A program made the translations under genes and the position numbers. From Chitinophaga pinensis DSM 2588 (GTDB taxonomy: Bacteria; Bacteroidota; Bacteroidia; Chitinophagales; Chitinophagaceae), in NCBI RefSeq assembly GCF_000024005.1, contig NC_013132.1:3404001-3468000 (forward strand): a stretch of 64,000 nucleotides of DNA, given 5' to 3'. Below the pieces are notes generated by a model that was given only the letters and a program-made list of their open reading frames with translations, had not been told where the DNA came from and searched no databases. This document shows, in pieces, positions 8,869 through 17,330 of this stretch. Within the stretch, counting starts at the first letter, position 1; every line of letters starts with the position of its first letter.

Positions 8869-11800
8869 ATGCCTCGTATATTCCGATACCTGCTTTGCCT
8901 GCTGACGCTGCTCACGGGCTTCTATCATGCTGATGCCCAGCAATACCCTGTCACAGCCAGTACGCAGATCGTACCGCCTTATAGTGTTTATCTGCCGGAT
9001 TACGCAGTGCCGGGTAGTGATAAATTACGTGTGATACTCGTACAGAATGACCTGACCGTACCCAGTTATGATATCAGGCTACAGGTGACTGTAGAGCAGA
9101 ATGGCAGTGTGATCATGCGATCGTCGCCGAACTTTATTCCCAAACCTCTGACTTTAAGTCCGGGTATTCCTACCATCATCGGTGGTATCGATCTGGCGGA
9201 CTATCTCAATCCGGCAAATATCCAGTATAGCGGCGGTTTCAGCCGGGAAGTATACGAGAAGACCCGTTCCTTGCCGGAAGGGGCTTACCGCATTTCATTT
9301 ACAGCATATGACTATCGTCGTCCACAGGTACAGGTCAGTAACACAGGGGCCAATGTCTTCTTCTTCCGGAAAAATGATCCGCCTTTACTGAACCTTCCTA
9401 TCTGTAACAGCCGTGTGGAAAAACTGGATCCGCAGTTCCTGACATTCAACTGGAGCAGCCGTAATTCCCCTAGTCCTTTACCCGGTAGTGGTACAGAATA
9501 TGTCTTCTCCCTGTATGAAGTAAGACCGGCAGGCAGCAATCCTGATTATATCGTCAGAAGCGCTAAACCGATCTATACACTGGTGACAGAGATGAATACC
9601 ATTGTATATGGTCCGGGAGAGCCGCAGCTGAGAGATAGTATGCAGTATGTATGGACAGTGCAGGCACGGGATAAGAGCGGCAGGGATATGTTCAGCAATA
9701 ACGGGCTGAGTCTGAGTTGCACTTTCAATTACCTGGGAAATAATCCTTTTACTCAAAGAAATATACCGAAACCTGTATTAGGAGGGCGCAGCACAGGACA
9801 GCGCAGCGTACGTTTCAGCTGGCCACTGGCAGATGCAGGCTACCAGGTGGAAACCTATCGTTTGCAATACCGTGCAGCTAAAACAGGCAGTACAGAGTTT
9901 GACTGGCAGACGCAGGAATCAGCAGGAGATACCGCATTTACGGCGAATGGCTTAGAACCGGGTCGTGCCTATGAAGGTAGGTTACAATGGAAAATAGAAG
10001 GTATCTATGGACCATTGAGTGATGTTGTGACACTGAAGACCGACTCCGCTAAAACCTTCGTATGTGGCGATCCTGCATTGATGACAGCACCGGCTAATAA
10101 AGAGCCATTGGCAAGCGCACATGTGGGCAGTATTTTCCGCGTAGGCAACTACGATGTGATACTGACAGAAGTAAGTGGCAGTGCTGGTAAATTCACCGGT
10201 AAAGGCCGTGTGATTACCCTGGGCTTTGGTATCGGTTTGCAGATGGAGTTTAAAGATGTAACTGTCAATACGGATATGGTCGTGACAGGAGGAGAGATGC
10301 ACGCCGTGACCGAGGGTATCGATAAATTCATCCAGGATAAAGTAGATGAACAACGCGGTGGTAATGATGTCGGTAAGGTGAAAACAGGAGATATCGTTCC
10401 TGATATCACGACAAAACTGAAGATCTTCTCTCCGGCTAATATTAAAGTAAATGTAGACGCAGGTACCATTACGCTGAAAGATAGTGAGACGGGTAAAGAA
10501 GAAGTTATCAACTATAAAGACAAAGGTAAGACCCTGCCTTTGGTGCTGGAAGATGCAGATGGCAACCTGTATAATATTGATAAAGGAGGTAAGGTAACGT
10601 CCGCTGGTAAGCGTGATACTTCACTGACGAAAGAAGTCCTGGCATCATTGAAAACACTGAACCTGAGCAAAGGTACAGTGACATTCTCCGCATCGGGTGA
10701 TAATGCATATGCATTTGATGAATGGAAAGATAGCTATAGCGGTAAATCTGTATTAGAGAATAAATATGAATCCCTGGCAGATGGTAAGTACCGCGTAAGC
10801 GCGAAAGCAATTGTACCAGGTGTGCAGGAAGAACTGGTGGCGATACTCAAGGGCGCTGGCGCTGATATCACAAGTTCCAAGTTGAAATTTGTGACAGGTA
10901 AAGGCATTGTCCTGGAGTCAAAAGACCTGGGTGATGCTAAATACTCCGTGAAAGTAACTGGTGGTCCTGGTGGTGATGCCCAGGAAGTATATGCGGCTTA
11001 TCCTGATGGAAAAGGCGGGTATATCAGTATGGGTAAACTGCTGGTGGCAAGTTATACGCCATTGCAGAAGACTGTTGTACTGATACCAATCGGTGAGGCA
11101 GTTGTCAATAAAGAAGTATTACTGGATAGCCTGCAACACATCTACGGAAAACTGGGTATTAACTACACGGTTGAAGTGGATGAGTCTTTCAAAAATAACA
11201 AAGACTGGGATAGCAATCATGACAACGTATTGCAGGACAGAGGTAGCGCATTCCTGAGCAACAACTTTACAGGTGAAGAGAAAATACTGAAGAAACTGTA
11301 TAAGAAAAGGACAAAACTCAGCGATGATGCCGTGTACCTGTTTGTTGTAGATGAAGTGGCTTTAGCTGACGGAGATCTGTTAGGTAAAATGCCGCGTAAT
11401 AGCCAGTTTGGTTTCATCTTCACAAAGGATGCTGCAAGAGAGGCCGTCGTGCGTACCGTACTACATGAGATCGGACATGGAGACTATACACTGGAACATA
11501 CATTCGGTGAAGGTATCGGACTGGAGAAACGGACCACGGATAACCTGATGGATTATAGCGGTGGATACAGACTGTTGAAATACCAGTGGGATATCCTGCA
11601 TGATCCGGGCAGTGTATGGGGCATATTTGAAGATGATGCGGATAGTGAAAACTACTTTGGTGTAAATATCAGTAAGATATTCCTGAACAAGGATAAGAAG
11701 ACCGTCTCCTTCCTGACACCTTCTGCAACCGTACTGGCAGTACCATGGGAAAAGCTGGGTAAGGTGGAGTTCCAGTATGGAGCTGTCTATAAATCAGCCG

Positions 11801-14800
11801 CCACAGATCAGCTGAATTTCGGTCCCGATCTTACAGTAGGGGCAGTAAGAAGTTTTGAACTGAAAGATACCGGCAATGCAGTACAACGTTATCTGTATTA
11901 TGATAATACCGGTACGTACAAAAGCGAATCAACGGGCACCGCGTTCCAGCAGGAAGCTGCGGAAGACATGGTTGACGGATTTATCTATCCGTTGCAGTGC
12001 GATGGCAAGATGAGGATGTATAAGTTCACACGCAATACTATTCCCTTATATAAAGCAGGAGATCCGATCAGGAAGTTTGTGGACTTTGCAGAAACATTCC
12101 GGCCATTTGCGGTCAACACGATCATGAATGATCCGCTGTCGTTTATTACTTTAAGTCAGGAGTTACCTGCTGATGTGAACAACAGGTGTCCATACTGTAT
12201 TGCTACGACTACCGTAAGCATGATGAAAAATCATTGTGCTGGTGCTGAATATCTCTGGTTGGATAAGATCGCACAGGTACGGCAGGTATATCCCGAATAC
12301 TTCACCCGGTTTACACAGCCGGAAGTGGTAGTAGAAGAGAGCGTAACCGGCGGCAGACGAGAGAAGCCCGGTAACTGGGAAGTACCGCTGAGTTTTGATA
12401 TGCCATTGTCAACGACGCATTATTCTGACTCAAGACCGGAAAGAGCGACAGATTATCCATGGGGTAAATTACTGGCAGATAGCGCTGAGATAAAAACGGC
12501 CTATACAGGTGATAAAGTCCGGTTCTATAAGAAGTTCTACACGGAATTTGTGAATTATATCACTGTCACTGCCATAGCGACCGATAATAAGTTCTGGGAT
12601 ACGTTGACAAGAAGAGCTTCTGTTTATGAAGTATTCCCGCATGTCAGGGACGAGCCTTATATACATCTGCAGACGGTAGCTGTTAATAAGAGAGGCATCG
12701 CGCTGGAAATTATCACAAAGCTATACGAGAACAGTACCACTGATTTTCCACATGAGGACGAGGTATACCTGAAGCTCCTTACCAGCTTTAAGGGTGTGGC
12801 AGATCAGACGGCCTTGCTGAAATATATAGAGGATAGCATCTTGTTCAGTAACATCTATAATCCATTCAACAGGTTCCTGATGCCTGCAAAGATGCAGATA
12901 GCGACCATGATGACTTATAGCAACATGATCACTAACACAGGGCACTGTAATTATCTGATAGCGGAGAAGGCGGAACAGATCGATCATCCTGATATTGTGG
13001 CGCAACTGGAAGGAGATATGCTGCAGTTTAAGAATGCCGGCATTGATTTCCCTGAAGGTAATAAGATCCTCATTGATGAAAAGCCATATAACTATAATGA
13101 TATCGTATCTGTACAGGTAGCAGGTTCCTTCACCATCAAAATCAACGGCGTTGATTCAACGTTCGCAAAGGGTACCATTCTGAATATACCTGCGATACAG
13201 GTTGGCTTAATGTCAGAGATCAATACCGCGGACGTAGCAGCGAAAACGGCATGGCTGGCGTTTGATGTCGGCACAATGGTCATCGGTATCGGACAAGCCA
13301 AAATCCTCTTTACGGCAGGTAATTATGTCAGAAAGTCTATTGTGGCGCTTGATCTGCTGGGCTCTACAGCGGGTATCGGTTTACAGTTGCTGGATGAAGA
13401 TGCGATCTCTCCACAACTGAGAACGAGTCTTCAGATTGCGTCTTTCGTTTGTTCTTTGCCAAGTATGGCATTGGCGATACCTAGAATTGAACGGAAGGTA
13501 AGTGAACTGGATGCCGTATTGAATACGAAATATGGTAAGAGTGGACTGAGTGCAAAACAGTTAAGAGAGAAAGCGGCGCTGGAACGTATAAGACAGGAAT
13601 TATCTGCAGCGGCTCATTTACCGGAAGTGGCAGAAGATGCAGCTGAGATCAGCAGAAGGGCTGTAACAATCAGTAAAGAGGAGGATATTAACAAAGTATT
13701 ATCCTGGTTAAATACTGCCGAAGATGCGGATCCAAATATTTATCTGGCGGTTCATGCGGTCGGTGGAGATTTCAAGGTAATGCATGGCGGTAAAGAGGTG
13801 ATAATGGACCATCGTTCCCTCGCCAACTGGATCCTTGCAAATGAAGGGCTGTTCCCGGCCAATAAACAACTGGTATTATTATCCTGTGGTGATATTGAAA
13901 CCGCACAGCACCTGAGCCGTAAATTAAAACGTAGTGTGGTTGCTAATGATGGTCCGGTAAGGGTATACTCTAACGGTGTGATTGAGGCAGATAACAGTTT
14001 CAGGTATATCGATGAAGCAGGGTATATAGATAATAGTACAAGTGTTGTGGTAGGCAAACAGGCCGTGCCGCCGGCATCTGATAAAGATGTGGTAACACTG
14101 GGCCTAAAAGCAGTCAAAGCAACTACAGTGAGTGAATTGGTAGTTGAATTTAAACGTATATTTGGCATTGGTAGTGAACTGGCACTGAGGCTATCAAAAA
14201 ATGCTGATTTTGTAAAGGCATATCAGGAGAATGCAAGGATTTTACAGGTGATAGCAAATGCCCTGCCCGAAGTAGAGGTTACAGTAAAAGGTAAAAAGTT
14301 TGCCACTTACCGGGAAGCCTTACTGACAGGTTGTGCAGATGATCCGAAATTATTTACTGTAATGAATTCCGCTATTGAAGAAGCGATCGAGGGTGTCAAA
14401 AATGCAGAGGATGTGAAACCATTTGTAGAATATGCGGCCACCCGAAGAAAAATGACGGAGTACATGAATAAAAACGGAGATTTTAATAAGGATTATTTTG
14501 CGAATGCCGTACTTAACTCCGCCGTATTCCGCTATGCAGCCCTGGATGCCAAAGGCTGGGGTAAAATAGACGAAGCTAGAAAAGCATTTACTATCCATCC
14601 GAATTCGAATGTACTGGTAGTTGAGCGCCGGATGAAAAATGGCAAACCGATACAGGAAGTGTCGCATAGCGGAGGCCGCACCGCCGACAGAACTAGCGAG
14701 AGCATCGAGGGTACTATAAAGAAAGTAAACGAGGATAATAAGCATTTTGATCAGTTTACAGTTGGGGGCCCTCGTATTCAGGATTCTGAATCGAAGTATT

Positions 14801-14973
14801 TTGAAGATCTTCTGGAGAAACTAGAGAAAAAAGAATTAAGGGCGGAAGATATAGAGGAGCTGATTTTGTATACTGAACGTCCGGTTTGTCCATCATGTCT
14901 GAATGTTATCAGAGATTTCAAGAAAAGATTTAATATTGAGATTACTGTTTACGAAGGAAAATACAAGAGATAA
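8869..14973 (+). CDS. Multidomain polymorphic toxin with peptidase modules and C-terminal deaminase-type tip
   Basis: About 2034 residues. I chose ATG 8869 because it starts directly with a signal peptide (MPRIFRYLL..., cleavage near HADAQ); an in-frame TTG at 8845 would overlap the previous stop. Order of modules: N-terminal secreted region, possibly TANFOR-like, with FN3-like sequence (to ~400); a long beta-rich repeat region; a zinc peptidase site HEIGHGDYTLEH (H866, E867, H870, H877) followed by a metzincin-like NLMDYS turn; a hydrophobic pretoxin stretch (~1460-1560); a His/Cys peptidase-like segment (VHAVGG with H1629, LLSCG with C1673), like pretoxin peptidases; and a C-terminal deaminase-like domain with DSE (1972-1974) and CPSC (C2007, C2010) after a 'YTERPV' strand, resembling the BURPS668_1122-type toxin deaminases. 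The immunity gene overlaps its stop codon. The deaminase call is strong as a motif match; substrate (DNA, RNA or nucleotide) is unknown. Confidence 0.85.
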   Translation: MPRIFRYLLCLLTLLTGFYHADAQQYPVTASTQIVPPYSVYLPDYAVPGSDKLRVILVQNDLTVPSYDIRLQVTVEQNGSVIMRSSPNFIPKPLTLSPGIPTIIGGIDLADYLNPANIQYSGGFSREVYEKTRSLPEGAYRISFTAYDYRRPQVQVSNTGANVFFFRKNDPPLLNLPICNSRVEKLDPQFLTFNWSSRNSPSPLPGSGTEYVFSLYEVRPAGSNPDYIVRSAKPIYTLVTEMNTIVYGPGEPQLRDSMQYVWTVQARDKSGRDMFSNNGLSLSCTFNYLGNNPFTQRNIPKPVLGGRSTGQRSVRFSWPLADAGYQVETYRLQYRAAKTGSTEFDWQTQESAGDTAFTANGLEPGRAYEGRLQWKIEGIYGPLSDVVTLKTDSAKTFVCGDPALMTAPANKEPLASAHVGSIFRVGNYDVILTEVSGSAGKFTGKGRVITLGFGIGLQMEFKDVTVNTDMVVTGGEMHAVTEGIDKFIQDKVDEQRGGNDVGKVKTGDIVPDITTKLKIFSPANIKVNVDAGTITLKDSETGKEEVINYKDKGKTLPLVLEDADGNLYNIDKGGKVTSAGKRDTSLTKEVLASLKTLNLSKGTVTFSASGDNAYAFDEWKDSYSGKSVLENKYESLADGKYRVSAKAIVPGVQEELVAILKGAGADITSSKLKFVTGKGIVLESKDLGDAKYSVKVTGGPGGDAQEVYAAYPDGKGGYISMGKLLVASYTPLQKTVVLIPIGEAVVNKEVLLDSLQHIYGKLGINYTVEVDESFKNNKDWDSNHDNVLQDRGSAFLSNNFTGEEKILKKLYKKRTKLSDDAVYLFVVDEVALADGDLLGKMPRNSQFGFIFTKDAAREAVVRTVLHEIGHGDYTLEHTFGEGIGLEKRTTDNLMDYSGGYRLLKYQWDILHDPGSVWGIFEDDADSENYFGVNISKIFLNKDKKTVSFLTPSATVLAVPWEKLGKVEFQYGAVYKSAATDQLNFGPDLTVGAVRSFELKDTGNAVQRYLYYDNTGTYKSESTGTAFQQEAAEDMVDGFIYPLQCDGKMRMYKFTRNTIPLYKAGDPIRKFVDFAETFRPFAVNTIMNDPLSFITLSQELPADVNNRCPYCIATTTVSMMKNHCAGAEYLWLDKIAQVRQVYPEYFTRFTQPEVVVEESVTGGRREKPGNWEVPLSFDMPLSTTHYSDSRPERATDYPWGKLLADSAEIKTAYTGDKVRFYKKFYTEFVNYITVTAIATDNKFWDTLTRRASVYEVFPHVRDEPYIHLQTVAVNKRGIALEIITKLYENSTTDFPHEDEVYLKLLTSFKGVADQTALLKYIEDSILFSNIYNPFNRFLMPAKMQIATMMTYSNMITNTGHCNYLIAEKAEQIDHPDIVAQLEGDMLQFKNAGIDFPEGNKILIDEKPYNYNDIVSVQVAGSFTIKINGVDSTFAKGTILNIPAIQVGLMSEINTADVAAKTAWLAFDVGTMVIGIGQAKILFTAGNYVRKSIVALDLLGSTAGIGLQLLDEDAISPQLRTSLQIASFVCSLPSMALAIPRIERKVSELDAVLNTKYGKSGLSAKQLREKAALERIRQELSAAAHLPEVAEDAAEISRRAVTISKEEDINKVLSWLNTAEDADPNIYLAVHAVGGDFKVMHGGKEVIMDHRSLANWILANEGLFPANKQLVLLSCGDIETAQHLSRKLKRSVVANDGPVRVYSNGVIEADNSFRYIDEAGYIDNSTSVVVGKQAVPPASDKDVVTLGLKAVKATTVSELVVEFKRIFGIGSELALRLSKNADFVKAYQENARILQVIANALPEVEVTVKGKKFATYREALLTGCADDPKLFTVMNSAIEEAIEGVKNAEDVKPFVEYAATRRKMTEYMNKNGDFNKDYFANAVLNSAVFRYAALDAKGWGKIDEARKAFTIHPNSNVLVVERRMKNGKPIQEVSHSGGRTADRTSESIEGTIKKVNEDNKHFDQFTVGGPRIQDSESKYFEDLLEKLEKKELRAEDIEELILYTERPVCPSCLNVIRDFKKRFNIEITVYEGKYKR

Positions 14974-15452
14974 TGAAGACGCCTGAATATTTATACCTGG
15001 ATTTTCTACAGGAGTGCGCTGTATATATGGAGTACGATGATCCTTGTACCGCAGAAGAAGTAGACGAACTGGAACGTTCGCTCGGGATTAAGTTTCCCAG
15101 GGCATATCGTGAGCTTGTCATGATATTTGGCAAGTACAGTTCTTTTACAATTGCAGAGAATAGTTTTGAGTATCCCGAATATCAGGGAATGAGAGATGCC
15201 GCTATTGAAATGGCTGCAGGGGATGACATGGTGAAAATTGATGAAAACATATTCGTATTTAACTTTGACTTCCATGGACCTTCTGCAGCCTGGTTTCCTT
15301 TAAATGCTGGGGATGATCCTCCTGTGTATGAGTATGCTTCGGTAAATGAAAAAACGGGCTTCAAGGTGGCAGAACATTTTTCTGCGTATATCCGCATGTT
15401 ACCCTGGTACCAGGGCTTCCTGTCAATAAAAGAAAGGCGGGCCAAAAAGTGA
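14973..15452 (+). CDS. SUKH (SMI1/KNR4) family immunity protein
   Basis: A 159-residue acidic protein without signal peptide. The segment 'AEEVDELERSLGIKFPRAYRELV' at about residues 26-48 is the typical N-terminal helix-turn of SMI1/KNR4 (SUKH) proteins, and the length fits the family. SUKH proteins are the commonest immunity proteins of bacterial polymorphic toxins. They bind and neutralise toxins in the cytoplasm, including nuclease and deaminase tips. Its ATG overlaps the TAA of the toxin gene (TAATG at 14971-14975), so the two are probably translationally coupled. That arrangement supports reading this as the cognate antidote. A strong terminator follows. Confidence 0.88.
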   Translation: MKTPEYLYLDFLQECAVYMEYDDPCTAEEVDELERSLGIKFPRAYRELVMIFGKYSSFTIAENSFEYPEYQGMRDAAIEMAAGDDMVKIDENIFVFNFDFHGPSAAWFPLNAGDDPPVYEYASVNEKTGFKVAEHFSAYIRMLPWYQGFLSIKERRAKK

Positions 15453-15468
15453 TGGGCCGCTTTACGGT

Positions 15469-15514
15469 ATAAACAGAAAGGCTCCTCAATCAATTGAGGA
15501 GCCTTTCTGTTTAT
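15469..15514. terminator. Bidirectional hairpin terminator
   Basis: A perfect 22-bp inverted repeat (ATAAACAGAAAGGCTCCTCAA... mirrored) with a 2-nt centre lies between the convergent immunity gene and the minus-strand gene ending at 15554. It closes the toxin operon. Confidence 0.85.
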
Positions 15515-15553
15515 AGTCATTTTCAGCTATGCATCAATGCATCATATCAAAGC

Positions 15554-16300
15554 TTAATCTGCAAACAGCATTATCATCTTAATAATAAAAATAATAAACC
15601 CGATCACCGCCCAGATGATATTTCCGCCACTACTTCTCTCTTCTCTTGCACTCTCCACAGCAGCTGCTTTCTGTGCTGCATTTTCCATCTGCTGATACAG
15701 TTGTTCTGCATCATAAGTTGTTTGTGCATCCGCTTTCAGCTGACGTACGTCTGTAATGATGTTACGTGCACTGTTGAAGTCTTTGGTCATCAGTGAACGT
15801 ACCAGTTTAACGATCTCATTGCCATATGTCGTTCTGAATGCCTGAAAATCAACCGGCAGATAGTTCAGTATACAGATCGTCATTACGCCTGTCTGTTCTG
15901 ACAATTCGATCATATCCACCTGGTAGCCCATCTGGATATTGTTGTAGAGAGATATCAGTCTGGCCTTTTTATCTTCCAGGAGTTTGAAGATCTTATCAAA
16001 CGCGATTTTCTTGTGCGTGTCGTCCAGCAGGAGGGGATTCGCCGCGATATCGCTGATCAGGTTTGTGTCTTTCAGGTCAAAACACCTGAATACAGCCTTC
16101 ACATAGATGTCTTCAAAATAAGGAGCAATAAAAGCCAGGAACGCCGGGTCCTTGTAGAGTTCTTCTTTGGCAAACTTCGCATTCTTGCGCAGGGTGCCGG
16201 TTTCAAGAAAGTAGCTCAGCGCAGGGTCGTTGCTGATAAAGGAGCGAAAGGCTTTCTCCTGTTCGGAGATAGTTGCGCCCGGGGATAGTTCGTATTTCAT
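15554..16300 (-). CDS. Unknown protein with C-terminal membrane anchor
   Basis: A 248-residue protein that I do not recognise. It is mostly alpha-helical in appearance, has no signal peptide, and ends in a single hydrophobic segment (about residues 227-246, IIWAVIGFIIFIIKMIMLF). This predicts a tail-anchored cytoplasmic protein. A charged, Ala/Gln-rich stretch (about 185-222) before the anchor could form a coiled coil. It stands alone between convergent and tandem neighbours and has its own upstream palindrome at 16400-16415. Confidence 0.7.
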   Translation of the reverse strand: MKYELSPGATISEQEKAFRSFISNDPALSYFLETGTLRKNAKFAKEELYKDPAFLAFIAPYFEDIYVKAVFRCFDLKDTNLISDIAANPLLLDDTHKKIAFDKIFKLLEDKKARLISLYNNIQMGYQVDMIELSEQTGVMTICILNYLPVDFQAFRTTYGNEIVKLVRSLMTKDFNSARNIITDVRQLKADAQTTYDAEQLYQQMENAAQKAAAVESAREERSSGGNIIWAVIGFIIFIIKMIMLFAD

Positions 16301-16399
16301 GGGTTTAGGTATATATAGCGCTTAACAGTTGCTGTGTGATAGGGTCGGGATATTGTCCGGAGTGCAATATACGCCAAATATTAAATATGTAAAAATATG

Positions 16400-16415
16400 T
16401 AATGTCTGGACATTA
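16400..16415. promoter_or_regulatory. Palindrome upstream of the tail-anchored gene
   Basis: TAATGTC-TG-GACATTA is a perfect 7-bp inverted repeat with a 2-nt centre, 100 bp upstream of the minus-strand start at 16300. It could be an operator. No regulator can be assigned. Confidence 0.35.
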
Positions 16416-16421
16416 TGTAAA

Positions 16422-16450
16422 AACGCGAATGAGGTTTACCCATTCGCGTT
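16422..16450 (-). terminator. Hairpin downstream of msrA
   Basis: A perfect 10-bp stem (AACGCGAATG / CATTCGCGTT) with a 9-nt loop lies 25 nt beyond the msrA stop and is followed on the minus strand by TTTACAT. The T run is weak, but position and stem fit a terminator. Confidence 0.6.
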
Positions 16451-16474
16451 AGCAAGAACTTGTATAACAATAAG

Positions 16475-17125
16475 TTAATTCGTCTTTAATTTATCTTTAA
16501 ATACTTTTTTGAATTTGGCCAGTTTGGGTTGTATAACGAAATGGCAATATGGCTGGGAGCCATTTTCGTTATAATAGTTCTGGTGATAGTCCTCCGCTTT
16601 AAAAAAATCCGTCAGGGGGGCTATTTCAGTGACTACCGGTTTATCATATGCGCCGGATGCATCCAGTTTCTGTTTATACAATTCGGCCAGTTTGTGCTGA
16701 TCCTCATTGTGATAGAAGATAACGGAACGGTATTGCGTTCCGACATCATTTCCCTGCCGGTTTAGCTGGGTCGGGTCATGGCTTTGCCAGAAAGCCTGTA
16801 ATAGCTCGTCATAGGAGATCTTTACCGGATCGTAGGTCACCTGTATGACTTCTGCATGGCCGGTAGTACCGGTTGACACGTCTTCATAACCGGGATTGGC
16901 AACGGTGCCGCCTGCATAACCCGATTCCACACTGATCACCCCATCCAGGTACTGAAACTGTGCCTCTGTACACCAGAAACATCCGCCGCCAAAGGTGGCT
17001 TTAGCTGCTTTTATGTTATTGCTGATTGCCATATCGTCTGGTACTTTATCCTTTGATTTTTCACCCTGTCCGCAGGCACAAATAGTTAGTGCCAGTAAAC
17101 AGCTTAATATTGAGTATCTTCGCAT
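16475..17125 (-). CDS. msrA: Peptide-methionine (S)-S-oxide reductase, lipoprotein form
   Basis: A 216-residue protein with a lipoprotein signal (Cys18 in LTICACGQ), so it probably acts attached to a membrane on the periplasmic side. The MsrA signature GGGCFWC is at residues 46-52 with catalytic Cys49, followed by the conserved 'SGYAGG' and 'GHAEV' segments and 'YHQNYY' near the C-terminus. It reduces methionine-S-sulfoxide in oxidised proteins. It is divergent from the mutS2-like gene across ~205 bp. Family and function are clear; lipid attachment is inferred from the signal. Confidence 0.95.
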   Translation of the reverse strand: MRRYSILSCLLALTICACGQGEKSKDKVPDDMAISNNIKAAKATFGGGCFWCTEAQFQYLDGVISVESGYAGGTVANPGYEDVSTGTTGHAEVIQVTYDPVKISYDELLQAFWQSHDPTQLNRQGNDVGTQYRSVIFYHNEDQHKLAELYKQKLDASGAYDKPVVTEIAPLTDFFKAEDYHQNYYNENGSQPYCHFVIQPKLAKFKKVFKDKLKTN

Positions 17126-17289
17126 GATTTTTAAATGTTGAAAGTAGCATTTTGCGGTCAGGGCTCAGATACCCGGAGCCAGTTAAATTACGACAAGATT
17201 AACGGAATAAACCAGCAAGTTAAGTAACTTTAACATTCCTTTTGCCGGCCCGTAGAAGGTTCGGAACGGCATCAGCCAATTTTAACCGT

Positions 17290-17310
17290 CTGTAAACAAA
17301 GGGTTTACAG
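17290..17310. promoter_or_regulatory. Inverted repeat just upstream of the mutS2-like gene
   Basis: CTGTAAAC-N5-GTTTACAG, perfect 8-bp arms, ends 20 bp before the ATG at 17331. It may be an operator or a leader hairpin of the mutS2-like gene. No regulator is identifiable. Confidence 0.35.
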
Positions 17311-17330
17311 GCTTTGTATGGATAAGTAAG

